Position numbers and translations under genes: made by a program. From NCBI RefSeq assembly GCF_000092065.1, contig NC_009367.1, forward strand, positions 248,001 to 312,000: a stretch of 64,000 nt of DNA. Reading direction: 5' to 3'. Below the pieces are notes generated by a model. That model made no database searches. It worked only from the letters and a program-made list of their open reading frames with translations, and was not told where the DNA came from. The DNA is from Ostreococcus lucimarinus CCE9901. Taxonomy: Eukaryota > Chlorophyta > Mamiellophyceae > Mamiellales > Bathycoccaceae. Each line of letters begins with the position of its first letter. The first letter of the stretch is position 1. Shown here in pieces: positions 19,609-29,309 of the stretch.

Positions 19609-21387
19609 TTAGTTTTCGCGCATCGAATCAGGTTCAAAGTCGGCATCATCGTCGTCATCCTCTTCTGGCGCATCCGCAGCATCGACGAGCGCTCGAGACC
19701 ATCTCGCGAGATTTTCGCCGCGGTGGTCGTCGTCGCTATCGGTGCTCGCTTCGTCTTCATCGTCTTCATCCGTATCTTCTTCTTCCTCGTCATCTTCTTC
19801 GTCAAATCCCCAAGCGTCGTGTTCATCGCGCATGGGAGGGGTGCCGAGATGCACTCCACCATCACCAGCTTCGAAGACGCGCACGTGATTGTCTATACCG
19901 CAGCACACGATGGTCGGCAAGTGCGGGTGCGGCAAAACGGTGTTCACCACCTGACTGTCTGCTTGCATTTTGCACACGAGCTCGCACGTATCTTTGTGCC
20001 AGACGTATACGTTGCCATCGTCACCACCCGTCGTGACGTACTCATCGTCGCACATAAAAGCGACACCCTTTAAGAAGGTTTTCACATTTCTGCGTCCGAC
20101 GTACCTCTTCGCCGCCTGATGCGTGATCGGCATTTCCCACGGCACGGAGAACGACTTAAAAATACGTTCCTCAGAATTGATATTCGCCGCCGCTCGGCGA
20201 GTGTCCAACAGGTACACGTCGTCGCCTTTGCAGTTAATCGCGAGTTCGCCCTTGGACGAGTAAGCCAGGCCAGATATACCCTCAAAGCCCGGGCTTCGCA
20301 CGCCTCGACCGAGCTCGAGCGGACTGAGCATCATGACGCACGGAATGTCGTGATTCATCGAAGGCCGAGGCGATCTCAGAAACATCGGTTGACCCGTGGG
20401 CGACGTGCTCGGACTCGGTGCCGCTGGACATTCGCGCGCCGCTTCTCGCCGGTTACTCTTGACGTGTCTGAGATCAAACACGCGCACGTGAGGATCGTCC
20501 GAGCACGCGGCGAACGTCGTAGGCGCCGTCGGGTCGAACACGATTTCCGACGTCGGCCCGCACGCGCTCAAATCGACGACGATTTCGTGTGAGTTTCCTT
20601 CGAAACCACCGTGACTTTGCCTCAAGTCGAACAAACGAACGCGACCGTCTTGATGGCACGACAAAAACGTATTCGGTTCGTTCGGCACGAACGTCATGCC
20701 GAACCCCATCCCCGCGCCTCGACCGTGCCAGAGCGAGCGACTGCACTCGGAATTCGGTTGATTCGCCCCGCGCAGGCGATAACCGTAATGCGCGGGCGCG
20801 GGCCCTCGAAACCCACGCTCTAAATCCACCAACCGCACGTCTCCATCCGCGGACGTCGTGACGCAGTACGCGCTGTTCGATTGCGGCACGAATTCGCTCG
20901 CGAAGACGTTGTGCGTGTGCCCCGTGAACGCCGACCCCTTCAGCGGCATCTTCGCCCCGCACCCCCACACGCACACCGTCATATCATCGCTCCCAGAGAT
21001 CAACAGCGACGCATCGTCGTTCCAACTCACGCAATTCACGCACCCACCGTGCTTCTCCAGCGTCTCCCTCAGCCTCAATTCCTCCACGAAGCGCTTATTC
21101 GAGCACCGCAGCGCCGTCGCCCCCGTCTTCGCGCTCGCCGCGCCTCCCCGTCGCTCCCCGATCTGCCGCTCTCTGCACCACTGCCGTCGCTGCGCGTCGG
21201 CGAATATATTTCGACTCCGTCGCGCGAATCCTCCCGCGCCGTCCTCGTCCATCCGCGTCGTTCGCGTCGTCGTCGCCGCCCCGTCGTCGCGCGCCGCCTC
21301 CGCGCCTCGTCCCGCGCCGTCTTCGTCCTCGTCCCGCGCCGTCTTCGTCCGCGCTCTGGCGCGCGCGCTTCTCGCGCCGTCGTCCAT
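19609..21387 (-). CDS. DCAF-type WD40 protein (CUL4-DDB1 substrate receptor candidate)
   Basis: With the ATG at 21387 the product is 592 aa; the frame is open to 21486 through a low-complexity stretch of DGRT repeats. After an Asp/Ala/Arg-rich N-terminus, a conserved motif (RRSRNIFADAQRRQWCRER) leads into WD40 repeats: LEKHGGCVNCVSWNDDAS and LISGSDDMTVCVW, FTGHTHNVFASEF, FLSCHQDGRVRLFDLRQ, FDLRHVKS, and a later group near KGVAFMCDDEYVTTGGDDG and NVYVWHKDT. RLFDLR and RVFDLR fit the DWD box that binds DDB1. An acidic tail follows (EEDDEEEEDTDEDDEDE). The closest families are DCAF8 and DCAF5/6. Substrate unknown. Confidence 0.8.
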   Translation of the reverse strand: MDDGARSARARARTKTARDEDEDGAGRGAEAARDDGAATTTRTTRMDEDGAGGFARRSRNIFADAQRRQWCRERQIGERRGGAASAKTGATALRCSNKRFVEELRLRETLEKHGGCVNCVSWNDDASLLISGSDDMTVCVWGCGAKMPLKGSAFTGHTHNVFASEFVPQSNSAYCVTTSADGDVRLVDLERGFRGPAPAHYGYRLRGANQPNSECSRSLWHGRGAGMGFGMTFVPNEPNTFLSCHQDGRVRLFDLRQSHGGFEGNSHEIVVDLSACGPTSEIVFDPTAPTTFAACSDDPHVRVFDLRHVKSNRREAARECPAAPSPSTSPTGQPMFLRSPRPSMNHDIPCVMMLSPLELGRGVRSPGFEGISGLAYSSKGELAINCKGDDVYLLDTRRAAANINSEERIFKSFSVPWEMPITHQAAKRYVGRRNVKTFLKGVAFMCDDEYVTTGGDDGNVYVWHKDTCELVCKMQADSQVVNTVLPHPHLPTIVCCGIDNHVRVFEAGDGGVHLGTPPMRDEHDAWGFDEEDDEEEEDTDEDDEDEASTDSDDDHRGENLARWSRALVDAADAPEEDDDDDADFEPDSMREN

Positions 21388-21450
21388 CGACGTTCGCCTC
21401 GTCGCCTCGTCCCGTCGTCCCGTCGTCCCGTCGTCGCGCGTCGTCGCGCG

Positions 21451-21480
21451 TCCGTCCGTCCGTCCGTCCGTCCGTCCGTC
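21451..21480. repeat. (TCCG)n microsatellite
   Basis: Seven and a half copies of TCCG lie just upstream of the DCAF start on its own strand. They translate as DGRT repeats if an upstream start is used, which argues for the start at 21387. Confidence 0.85.
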
Positions 21481-21677
21481 AACCACCGCGTCCGTCGCCC
21501 CGTCGGTCCTTCGTCGGTCGCCTCGCGTCGCGCCTCGCGTCGCGGCCGACGGTCCGCGTCAGCGCGCGCGTCGCGATCGCCCGGCCGACGCGCGCCGCCG
21601 ACTGCCGCGCGTCGCGCGCGTCCGCGTCCGCGTCGCGCGCGCTGACGCGGCCCGTCGGCCGGCGACCGCGCTGGACG

Positions 21678-21796
21678 TCGCCACACGAGGGTGTTTTTCG
21701 TCCGGGATCGCCATACGAGGGTATTTTTCGTCCGGGATCGCCACACGAGGGTGTTTTTCGTCCGTCCGGGATCGCCATACGAGGGTTGTTTTTCGT
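21678..21796. repeat. Four-unit 30-bp tandem repeat with a small inverted repeat in each unit
   Basis: Units are 21678-21707, 21708-21737, 21738-21771 and 21772-21796. Each has the layout TCGCCA, a 4-base arm, GAGG, the complementary arm, then TTTTCGTCCGGGA. Units 1 and 3 have arms ACAC/GTGT; unit 2 has ATAC/GTAT, so both arms changed together. Unit 4 has one extra T in the right arm and unit 3 has an extra TCCG. The indels are not multiples of three, so the array is not coding. It lies 127-245 bp upstream of the BRF1 ATG. Confidence 0.9.
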
Positions 21797-21922
21797 CGAG
21801 TCGGCGCGGGACGATTGGGCGACGAGGATTGGGCTCGCGACGCGCGACGACGGGAGAGGACGGCGCGGTGCGCGCGGGACGCGAGGTGCGCGAGGTGCGC
21901 GAGGTGCGCGGTGCGGCGCGCG

Positions 21923-24199
21923 ATGGTGCACCGGTGGTGCGAGACGTGCGGGAAACGGGTCGCGGCGGAGACGAACGAGGCGAACGGGTTCACGTGCTGC
22001 ACGACGTGCGGGAAGATTTTAGACGAGCGCGCGGCGTTCAGCGCGGACGCGACGTTCGTGAAGAACGCGCAGGGAGCGTCCGTGCCGGATGGACACTACG
22101 TGCCGGAGAGCGGGGTGGCGCACGGGGTGATACGGGCGACGCGAGGCGGAAGACTGTACGGCGTGCAGTTGGACTCGCACGAGCGCACGCTGTATCGAGG
22201 GAAGCTGGAGATTAAACAGTTGGCGGATCGGTTGGGGATACGACCGAGGGAGGACGTCGTGGACGCGGCGCATCGGCTGTATAAGCTCGCGGTGCAGAGA
22301 AATTTTACGCGAGGGCGAAGGATTTCGCAAGTGGCGGGGGCGTGCATGTACATCATCTGTCGACAGGAATCGAGACCGTACATGTTGATTGATTTCGCGG
22401 ATATTTTACAGACGAACGTGTACGTTTTGGGGGGCGTGTTCTTACAGTTGTGTCGGTTGTTGCGACTGGAGCAGCATCCGCTCATGCAAAAGCCGATCGA
22501 TCCGAGTCTGTTCATTCATCGATTCGCGGACAAGTTGAACTTGGGACGACGGATGCACACCGTGGCGAACACGGCGCTGCGGCTCGTGGCGTCCATGAAG
22601 CGGGATTGGATGCAGACTGGTCGTCGTCCGAATGGAATTTGTGGTGCCGCGTTGTGGGTCGCCGCTCAAATTCATGGATTCAGTCCGAGCAAGCGCGATG
22701 TCGTGGCTGTGGTGCACGTCGGCGAATCGACGCTGAAGAAGCGTCTGAGCGAATTCGAAAACACGCCGAGCGCGGCGCTGTCGATCGAGGAGTTTGACAC
22801 GCAAGCTCGCACGTTTGAGGCTGAAGAAGAAGCGAATAAAAACACAAAATCGCTAGCGTCGAGCCCAATGTCGGTGCTGAGCTGTGTGCACAAAGACAAC
22901 GAAAACATTCCGCACTTTGCGCACGGAATGTGTCGCGCGTGTTACGTGGATTACGTTAGAATTTCGGGGGGTTCGGTGGGAGGCGCCGATCCGCCCGCGT
23001 TCATGCGCGCAGAAGCGAAGCGGAAAATCGATGCAAAACAAAAGCTTTTGTTGCCCGCGCTGTCGTCGGGCGAATTGGGAGACGAAGACGCGTTGACGCA
23101 AGAATTTAACTCGGCGCTCGAGCAAGACTTGAGCGCGCTGCTCGCGTCGCCTACGCCGTTGAATTCAGTTCAGCCCTTGGCCTTACCTTGCTCGTCGAAA
23201 CGCGCGACTTCGGCGAGGAATATGACGAAAAAGGGGCAAAAGCAGCAACAGCAACATCACGTTCAAACTAGTCGCCGCGAGCCGGTCGACGCTGATTTCT
23301 TGAGACGCGCCGAGGACGCCCTGCGCCTGCTCGTCGGATCTCGATGGGCCGAACTCGTTTGCTTACCGTTTACAAGCGATCTCTCCAAGGCGCGACTGTC
23401 GAAGATGCATATGTGTGAGCTCCATCCAAACTACGAAACCTTTGTGAACAACGAAGGTGAACGCATCGCGCAAGTGGACGCGCTGGTCTTACACTTTTTA
23501 ATAGCCGCGAAGTGTTTCGACGATTCAGCTCTGGCGCAGTTGGCAAAGCATTCGCCGCACGACGTCGAGGCTTTCCAAACGACGCCGTTCGATCCATCGC
23601 AAACGTCATCGAAGGCCGCGCTTGCGGTCGTTGAAAGCGACGGTCTCGTCGCCAAGGAGGATAACGAAGTCATCGATACGCTCTCGGACGTTGACGACGA
23701 TGAAATCGATTCGTACATTCACAACGAAAACGAAGTCAACCTTCGTCGTTTGGTTTGGTCTGAGATGAACAAGGAGTACTTGGAATTCCAAGCCTTGAAA
23801 GAGCAAGCCGCCAGCCGCACGAGCGCGCCGACGAAAAAGAAGCATAGAAAAGCCCCCGACACGCTGCCCGCGGAGACTCCCGCGGAAGCTGCGCGTCAAG
23901 TCTTAGCTAAAAAGAAGGGCAGCTCGAAAATCAACTACGAAGCGTTGGAAAATCTCTTCAAAGTTTCTGATGGTTCGCAGCCGCCTCCGAACTCAAAAGC
24001 GACGTCTGACGTCGAAAATGACGCTTCTCCGACAAAGTCTCCTCGCACGAGACGCGCGCGTCCCGCAGGCTTACCCTCGAGCGCTCCGATGTCGACGAAA
24101 TCAACCGCCAAGCGTCGCGGCTCGAGCGTCTCGACGCACGCGCCGTCGTCCGCGCGTCCGAGCGGTCTCGCGAAGAAGCCATCGGCGAAGAAAAAGTGA
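21923..24199 (+). CDS. BRF1: BRF1, TFIIIB subunit of RNA polymerase III initiation
   Basis: A 758-aa TFIIB-related factor that recruits Pol III to tRNA, 5S and U6 genes. The N-terminal zinc ribbon (residues about 5-30) has CETC and CTTC pairs. Two cyclin-like repeats follow (about 85-170 and 180-275, RGRRISQVAGACMYIICRQ and RPNGICGAALWVAAQIHGF). The C-terminal Brf1 homology block is present (VDDDEIDSYIHNENEV, LVWSEMNKEYLEFQ, about 610-645). The tail is Lys/Ser/Pro-rich. The frame is open far upstream (to 20858), but that part overlaps the DCAF coding strand and repeats. The ATG at 21923 directly precedes the zinc ribbon. Intronless. Confidence 0.96.
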   Translation: MVHRWCETCGKRVAAETNEANGFTCCTTCGKILDERAAFSADATFVKNAQGASVPDGHYVPESGVAHGVIRATRGGRLYGVQLDSHERTLYRGKLEIKQLADRLGIRPREDVVDAAHRLYKLAVQRNFTRGRRISQVAGACMYIICRQESRPYMLIDFADILQTNVYVLGGVFLQLCRLLRLEQHPLMQKPIDPSLFIHRFADKLNLGRRMHTVANTALRLVASMKRDWMQTGRRPNGICGAALWVAAQIHGFSPSKRDVVAVVHVGESTLKKRLSEFENTPSAALSIEEFDTQARTFEAEEEANKNTKSLASSPMSVLSCVHKDNENIPHFAHGMCRACYVDYVRISGGSVGGADPPAFMRAEAKRKIDAKQKLLLPALSSGELGDEDALTQEFNSALEQDLSALLASPTPLNSVQPLALPCSSKRATSARNMTKKGQKQQQQHHVQTSRREPVDADFLRRAEDALRLLVGSRWAELVCLPFTSDLSKARLSKMHMCELHPNYETFVNNEGERIAQVDALVLHFLIAAKCFDDSALAQLAKHSPHDVEAFQTTPFDPSQTSSKAALAVVESDGLVAKEDNEVIDTLSDVDDDEIDSYIHNENEVNLRRLVWSEMNKEYLEFQALKEQAASRTSAPTKKKHRKAPDTLPAETPAEAARQVLAKKKGSSKINYEALENLFKVSDGSQPPPNSKATSDVENDASPTKSPRTRRARPAGLPSSAPMSTKSTAKRRGSSVSTHAPSSARPSGLAKKPSAKKK

Positions 24200-24476
24200 A
24201 GCACGAGATGATCGTTCATTACCATTCCTGCACGTCGCCTCGCTCATTGTTGTTTGTATTCATCATGTACTGTACATTACATTAATTATTCGCCCACCGC
24301 CAGCCGCCAGCCGCGCCAACCGCGCCGGCGCGCTGCATTTCGCATTTCGCATTCCGCATTTCGCGTTCGTTTCATTGACGCGCGCTCAACATCGCCGTCT
24401 CATCGCCCCGAGCACCATCACGTTCACGAACGACGACGCGTAACACATCGACGAACACCACACGCCGACGCGCGCG

Positions 24477-24899
24477 ATGTCGTCCGCCAAGGTGCAGTTC
24501 ATGATCACGAACGCCATGCGCGCGATTTTGGTTGATGATTTGGATTATCTCGACGCCGAAGTCGACGTGATGCGACCCGAGATCGCGGCACAGCTCATCG
24601 AAACGCGAACGAAACGACCGTTTGGCGATCGCCCGATGCCGGAGGCGTGGAAACGAGGAGGGAACATGCCGCAGAGACGAGGGGGAGGGGCGCTGTCGAA
24701 TAATCTGGTAAAGCTGTTCCTCGCCGGCGTCTGTTGCCTGGGCGCGGCGGTGATGAGCGGGAGAGTGTCCGTGGGAACTCTTCTCGGTGGGGCGCCGCTG
24801 GGGAGGAAACCGTTGAAGAAACTTTCGAGCGAGATGAAGTCGACGAAGAAGCGGAAGAGTTCGTCGAAAAAGCGAAGAAAAAAAACGGCGGCGGCGTAA
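24477..24899 (+). CDS. Small single-pass membrane protein, unknown function
   Basis: A 140-aa protein from the ATG at 24477. The N-terminal 60 residues form a non-repetitive domain (VQFMITNAMRAILVDDLDYL, MRPEIAAQLIETRTKRPFG, MPEAW). A hydrophobic segment follows (about 77-100, LSNNLVKLFLAGVCCLGAAVMSG by position), then a very basic Lys/Ser/Arg tail (about 118-140). The N-terminal pattern resembles short plant proteins of unknown role, but I cannot name the family. It converges with the P5A ATPase, only 50 bp apart. Confidence 0.7.
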   Translation: MSSAKVQFMITNAMRAILVDDLDYLDAEVDVMRPEIAAQLIETRTKRPFGDRPMPEAWKRGGNMPQRRGGGALSNNLVKLFLAGVCCLGAAVMSGRVSVGTLLGGAPLGRKPLKKLSSEMKSTKKRKSSSKKRRKKTAAA

Positions 24900-24949
24900 C
24901 GCGCAACGCGACTCGGGAAGGAAGTTGTTATATTAAACGTAGCATATAT

Positions 24950-27900
24950 CTAAATGTATCCTCGTCGATACGCCTGAATCGCGCCAACCATGATGAACAC
25001 GCTACCTTCACTCCAAACGTACCAGATGGCGATGATGGACCATATGATGGCTCGGCGTATGAAAGGAAGCGCGTCTTGCATCGTCGGCATGGCGGTGATG
25101 GTGTCGCGATAAGACGCGAACAAAATGTCCCTAGCGAAAATGAACAGCATGAGTTGATCCCAACCCACGGTACCGATGACGGATCCCGCGAGAATACCGA
25201 GCACCTTGTATCTAAAAGCGTCGTCCGGCATCGATACGAGTTGGAGCTTCTTGTTCAACCATGGGATGACTTCGAACGCGCACACGAAGGCGCCGATGAC
25301 CATAGACGCCATCGATCCCATGAGAGATTTGTTCTCCATCGCACCGAGCATGAACGGACGTCCTTTGTAGTTGACGAGCATGACACATACTCGCTGCACG
25401 GTGTCAACGAGGAACACGACGGTGTTCAGCAAGCACGGTTCAAAAGGCGGTCCCTGTTCCCAGAAGCTTCGCTGCGTTTCGTTCGCTGCTTTTTTAACCT
25501 CCTGACTCACCACAGCCACCTTTTCAGCAGTAGGGAAAGCAAGCTCTTCCCCAGTCACGGACTTAACAAGATGTACAGCGTAAACCATGGCGGCGAGGTG
25601 GATGACGAGTTGGCCAAAGAGGGACAAAAAGTTTGCCGGGTGGAAAATCGAGCGGAGAGGACGAACCTCGCTCAACGTGTGGACCGGTGTTGCGTACGAA
25701 AACGCAAGCCCGGCTACCGTGAGCGCGGTTCCAGCCGCCATCATTTGACTTTCGCTGTTGCGAACACCGTCCAAGTACAACACGGATAGAGAGTACGCGG
25801 AAATCAGGCAACTCAACATCAACACTTGCTGCATTTGAATGGCAGAGACGAGCGTGCATCGACCTTGACGGATGATATCAGCCGTGGCTTTAATGCTCGG
25901 GGCTCTGCTCGTGAAAGGTGCAGCCATGGAGGCGTCACCAAGCTTAACTTTCGGCACTTCCCCGTCCGTCTCTTCCAACTCTGCAAACACTTGCTGCAGC
26001 GACTGCCCAGTCCCAGCAACCTTTGATCTGGCAGCTTGTCTACGCTTTGCCTCTTGTACTAGTCGTTGCGTCGCCACTTTCATGGCGTTCAATTGAGCCC
26101 ACTTTTCTCCAGCTTCTAAGCGAACCTTCAACTCCTCTTCGTACCATTGAGTTTGAAGTACTTGTAATTCTGCACGGTCTGCCGCCTGCGCGAGCTTTTC
26201 CTTTTCCTTGTCCGCCTTTATCTTTTCGGCTTGCTCCTTGACGCGGGCCATCTTTTCGGCGAAAGTTTCCGTCTTTGTGGCAATTGTAGCGGCACCTTCC
26301 TGCTTCTTCGTGTTTGCACTACCAAATCCGCTCAACAAGGCGACGCCGACGTGCGCTTGCTTGAGTGCGCCGACATCGTTTGCGCCATCGCCGCACATCA
26401 GGGTATGTTTTCCTTGCGTCTTCAAACGTTTTAGAACTCTCTCCTTGTCGTCAGGAGACATACGAGCGTAAATGCTAATTTGATCCAGGTTATCCCAAAG
26501 TGTACCGGAAGCCGTGAGAGCGACGTTCAGGCTTTTACCGGTGACGCACAAACTGTACTCTTTCGCAAGTTCGCGAATGGATGTTTCTTCGTATGGGAAA
26601 ACTTTCATAGGCTTCATGTGCTCATCAACTCGAGCGCTCTGCCACTCCAATTTATCCAACTGGTCACGTGCTAATATCAACGCTCCATCGAGACCACCTC
26701 GAGCGATCCCAACTTCGTTACCGACGTGTAACGCCGTGAGCGTTGCGTCGCCTGTCGCCATCATCACATTATTAGAACTCGCCTGTAGTGCGTGAATGAT
26801 CTCAGCAGAGTCAGCGCGGACCTTGCAAGCGAACGCAAAAAATCCATCAAACACGAGATCTGATTCCGCTTCATCCCGAGTCAAAGGTGTGGACTGGGAG
26901 CCAACTCGAGCGCTCTCTTCGGCGCTCAATTCCTTGTGCGCCAGAGCAATCACTCTCATACCTTGCTCGGCCAAGCCGCGGTACGCGGCATCATAACCTT
27001 GCGGAACGTTCTTCAACAGTGATTTGATCATCTCTGGAGAACCCTTCACCAAAGACCATCGACTAACGGTTGAATTACTCGAGACGTCTGCAATGACGCT
27101 CATTCGCTGCAATGCTGACGCAAAGTGATTGCGCACCAAAATCTTCACAGAAGTGTTCTCAGCGCCAGTCCACGATCGAGTAATCTTATCATCAAGTTTT
27201 GGCGTTCCTAAGTGAGTGGCGGGATCGTACTTCCATTTGATTCCCAAAAGAGCAGCCTTTTCGAGAGGGTCGCCAAACGTTTTTCCGTCGATTTCAAGCA
27301 GTGCGTGACAACCACCGATGACAATGGATACGTTCTTGTCCGCTTCTACGGGTTGTTTAAGCGGAGCGCCCTTGGTCAAATCACTTAGGACTCCCTCGGC
27401 AACGAGACGGTCGCTCGTGATGGTGCCAGTCTTGTCGAATAAGCAGCAGTCCACCTTACCGGCGACGGGAACGCGGAACGGCTCTGTGCAGTAAACGGAA
27501 GCTTTCACCAAAGCAATGAGAGCCGTGTTTACCGCCATCGCTGTTTGCATCGGAAGATCCGGAGGCACAACACTTGTGACGATCATAATGCATCGCAGGA
27601 TGAGTTCATACTGACTCCGTTTCCCATCTGCAATGCCTTTGACGTAAACGTTGTAACTCGCCGCTAAAGCAAAGATGAGGAGAATGAAGAGTAAAACGAG
27701 CGTTTCCTTTGTGTCTCCAGTGACTTGCTCACTGCTAAATTCCATCATACGCATCAATTTACCTTGCGTAGACGCGAAACCCGTTTGAAGGACGTAGCAC
27801 AAGCATCCGCCATCCGGCGTGGTCACTTGGAGCGCCGACGATTCGCTTTCTGTCTTTGAGGTGTGTTGCATCAACGTCGTGCCGCTGTAGAGAATGTGTA

Positions 27901-29215
27901 CTTTGTGCAAGCCATTCATATCAAGTCTTTCATCCTTCGACACCTCCGGGTTGATGTGCTCTTTCATTTGCGGGACACTTTCGCCGGTCAAGCTCGCTTC
28001 GTTGACGACAGCTGATCCGGCAAGGAGCACGCAGTCGCAAGGAACCGGGACTTCTTCGCCTCCGTTACGCTTAATGGAAATGATATCGCCAGGGTACAGC
28101 TCTTCAGTTGAGTGATCTTCCCATACACCACCACGTCGCACAAGGATGCGCCCAGCTTTTTGACCCATACCCCGCAAAGTGGCGATGTTTCTCTGCCGCG
28201 AAAACGCCGTAGTGCCTTCAAAGATCAACAAGCTCAACGCGCTGAACAGGGCGTACTTCCAGTACTCATCCATGAGCCAAAGGAGTACGGTAAAGATTTG
28301 GAAAACAGTCACCGGACCCGTGAGTTGCTCTTTGTACAAGTTCCAAAACGTGGGAATGTTGACTTGGAGCGCGTTGTCGCCGTATCGTTCATGACTGTGG
28401 TGTACCTCTTCTCCGGAAAGACCTCTCGACTTGACGTAATGCGAAAGCGGTAAATCTTTTGGCGTCTCGATTTCGCGAAGTTCGCCTTGACCTTTGCCGC
28501 GAGCTTCGTCCCACTCAATCTCCACGTACTCGTACCGCTGGCGCTGAAACACGCACCAAAGCATTGTTCGTAAACTACCATCCGCGTCAAACACTCGTAA
28601 GCGCGACACCGGCACGATTTCCGGTTTCCCTTGATGCGCGTGCGGAGTAATGATAAAGTAAGACCCCTCGGTCACGCGGTTGATGGGTTTGTACTGCACG
28701 AAGCACCGAATACGAACGCTCCAATGTTGCGCGAAGAGCAACAACGCGTGCGCCGTCGCGATGGACGCGAACGCCAAAACCGTGGGAAAGTCCGGCAACC
28801 ATCGCGCGGGCAGCGTCGGCGGTACTTCATACTTGACCTCTTCATCCACCGTGGCCCCAGCGTCGTCCTCGCTCGCTTCCGGCTCCCCCGCGTCCCACGC
28901 CCCGCTCGCGTCGTCCCCGCCGTCCCCGCTCGTCCACTCGTCTCGCACTCGCCCTTCGCCAACCCGCGTCTTCTCCACCCCGACCGCATCGAACACCGCG
29001 GGATCGTATCCAGCGTCGATGTGATGCGCCAGCGCCGCCCTGTACGGGTTTCCAGACGTTTCGTAGCACTTTTTCAGCGAGATCGCGTAGAGCACGAAGA
29101 ACGGCAGATGAATCAATCCGACCGCGTTCGCGACGCGGTACCGCCGCGTTCGCGGTCGCGCGTCGTGCACGTGCGCGGGCACGCTCACGCGCAGGTTTCC
29201 ATCGCGCGGCGCCAT
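24950..29215 (-). CDS. SPF1: P5A-type ATPase (SPF1/ATP13A1/MIA family)
   Basis: A 1,421-aa endoplasmic reticulum P-type ATPase; the family dislocates misinserted transmembrane helices (established knowledge). Visible motifs are the P5A membrane motif PPDLPMQTAMAVN, the phosphorylation site DKTGTITSDRL, the actuator motif LTGESVPQMKE, TGDATLTALHVGNEVGIARG and the hinge CGDGANDVGALKQAHVGVALL. At least ten hydrophobic segments are seen, including a C-terminal set ending at GAIQAYRRGYI. A long charged coiled-coil (EKMARVKEQAEKIKADKEK and beyond) sits after the hinge. The protein is longer than plant homologues (about 1,180 aa), mainly in this part and near residues 75-125. ATG at 29215. Confidence 0.95.
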   Translation of the reverse strand: MAPRDGNLRVSVPAHVHDARPRTRRYRVANAVGLIHLPFFVLYAISLKKCYETSGNPYRAALAHHIDAGYDPAVFDAVGVEKTRVGEGRVRDEWTSGDGGDDASGAWDAGEPEASEDDAGATVDEEVKYEVPPTLPARWLPDFPTVLAFASIATAHALLLFAQHWSVRIRCFVQYKPINRVTEGSYFIITPHAHQGKPEIVPVSRLRVFDADGSLRTMLWCVFQRQRYEYVEIEWDEARGKGQGELREIETPKDLPLSHYVKSRGLSGEEVHHSHERYGDNALQVNIPTFWNLYKEQLTGPVTVFQIFTVLLWLMDEYWKYALFSALSLLIFEGTTAFSRQRNIATLRGMGQKAGRILVRRGGVWEDHSTEELYPGDIISIKRNGGEEVPVPCDCVLLAGSAVVNEASLTGESVPQMKEHINPEVSKDERLDMNGLHKVHILYSGTTLMQHTSKTESESSALQVTTPDGGCLCYVLQTGFASTQGKLMRMMEFSSEQVTGDTKETLVLLFILLIFALAASYNVYVKGIADGKRSQYELILRCIMIVTSVVPPDLPMQTAMAVNTALIALVKASVYCTEPFRVPVAGKVDCCLFDKTGTITSDRLVAEGVLSDLTKGAPLKQPVEADKNVSIVIGGCHALLEIDGKTFGDPLEKAALLGIKWKYDPATHLGTPKLDDKITRSWTGAENTSVKILVRNHFASALQRMSVIADVSSNSTVSRWSLVKGSPEMIKSLLKNVPQGYDAAYRGLAEQGMRVIALAHKELSAEESARVGSQSTPLTRDEAESDLVFDGFFAFACKVRADSAEIIHALQASSNNVMMATGDATLTALHVGNEVGIARGGLDGALILARDQLDKLEWQSARVDEHMKPMKVFPYEETSIRELAKEYSLCVTGKSLNVALTASGTLWDNLDQISIYARMSPDDKERVLKRLKTQGKHTLMCGDGANDVGALKQAHVGVALLSGFGSANTKKQEGAATIATKTETFAEKMARVKEQAEKIKADKEKEKLAQAADRAELQVLQTQWYEEELKVRLEAGEKWAQLNAMKVATQRLVQEAKRRQAARSKVAGTGQSLQQVFAELEETDGEVPKVKLGDASMAAPFTSRAPSIKATADIIRQGRCTLVSAIQMQQVLMLSCLISAYSLSVLYLDGVRNSESQMMAAGTALTVAGLAFSYATPVHTLSEVRPLRSIFHPANFLSLFGQLVIHLAAMVYAVHLVKSVTGEELAFPTAEKVAVVSQEVKKAANETQRSFWEQGPPFEPCLLNTVVFLVDTVQRVCVMLVNYKGRPFMLGAMENKSLMGSMASMVIGAFVCAFEVIPWLNKKLQLVSMPDDAFRYKVLGILAGSVIGTVGWDQLMLFIFARDILFASYRDTITAMPTMQDALPFIRRAIIWSIIAIWYVWSEGSVFIMVGAIQAYRRGYI

Positions 29216-29309
29216 TCGTTGGCGCGCGAACGACGCGTCGATGTGACGCCTTCGCTGCTCCGCGACCTTTCGTCACAGCGCGACGGCGCCGCGCGCGAGA
29301 CGACGCGCG

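Larger units (their letters stand above)
21388..21922. other. Divergent promoter region between DCAF and BRF1, with tandem repeats
   Basis: A 535-bp gap between two start codons. It contains the GTCC microsatellite and the 30-bp tandem repeats listed separately. The open frames across it change frame at repeat indels and carry no domain, so I regard the region as regulatory or untranslated. Confidence 0.6.

Noticed and set aside
21451-21486. DGRT-repeat N-terminus of the DCAF protein
   Set aside because: It comes from the TCCG microsatellite; the later Met at 21387 avoids it.
21678-21796. CRISPR-like array
   Set aside because: Repeats are contiguous without spacers, vary between units, and the genome is eukaryotic.
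20858-21922. 355-codon upstream extension of the BRF1 frame
   Set aside because: It lies opposite the DCAF coding sequence and runs through the tandem repeats; its composition is Arg/Ala/Ser/Pro shadow. The zinc ribbon begins right after the ATG at 21923.
24734-25789. 351-codon plus-strand frame across the 24-25 kb gap and the P5A ATPase 3' end
   Set aside because: It overlaps the small membrane protein in another frame and the ATPase in antisense; no recognisable domain.
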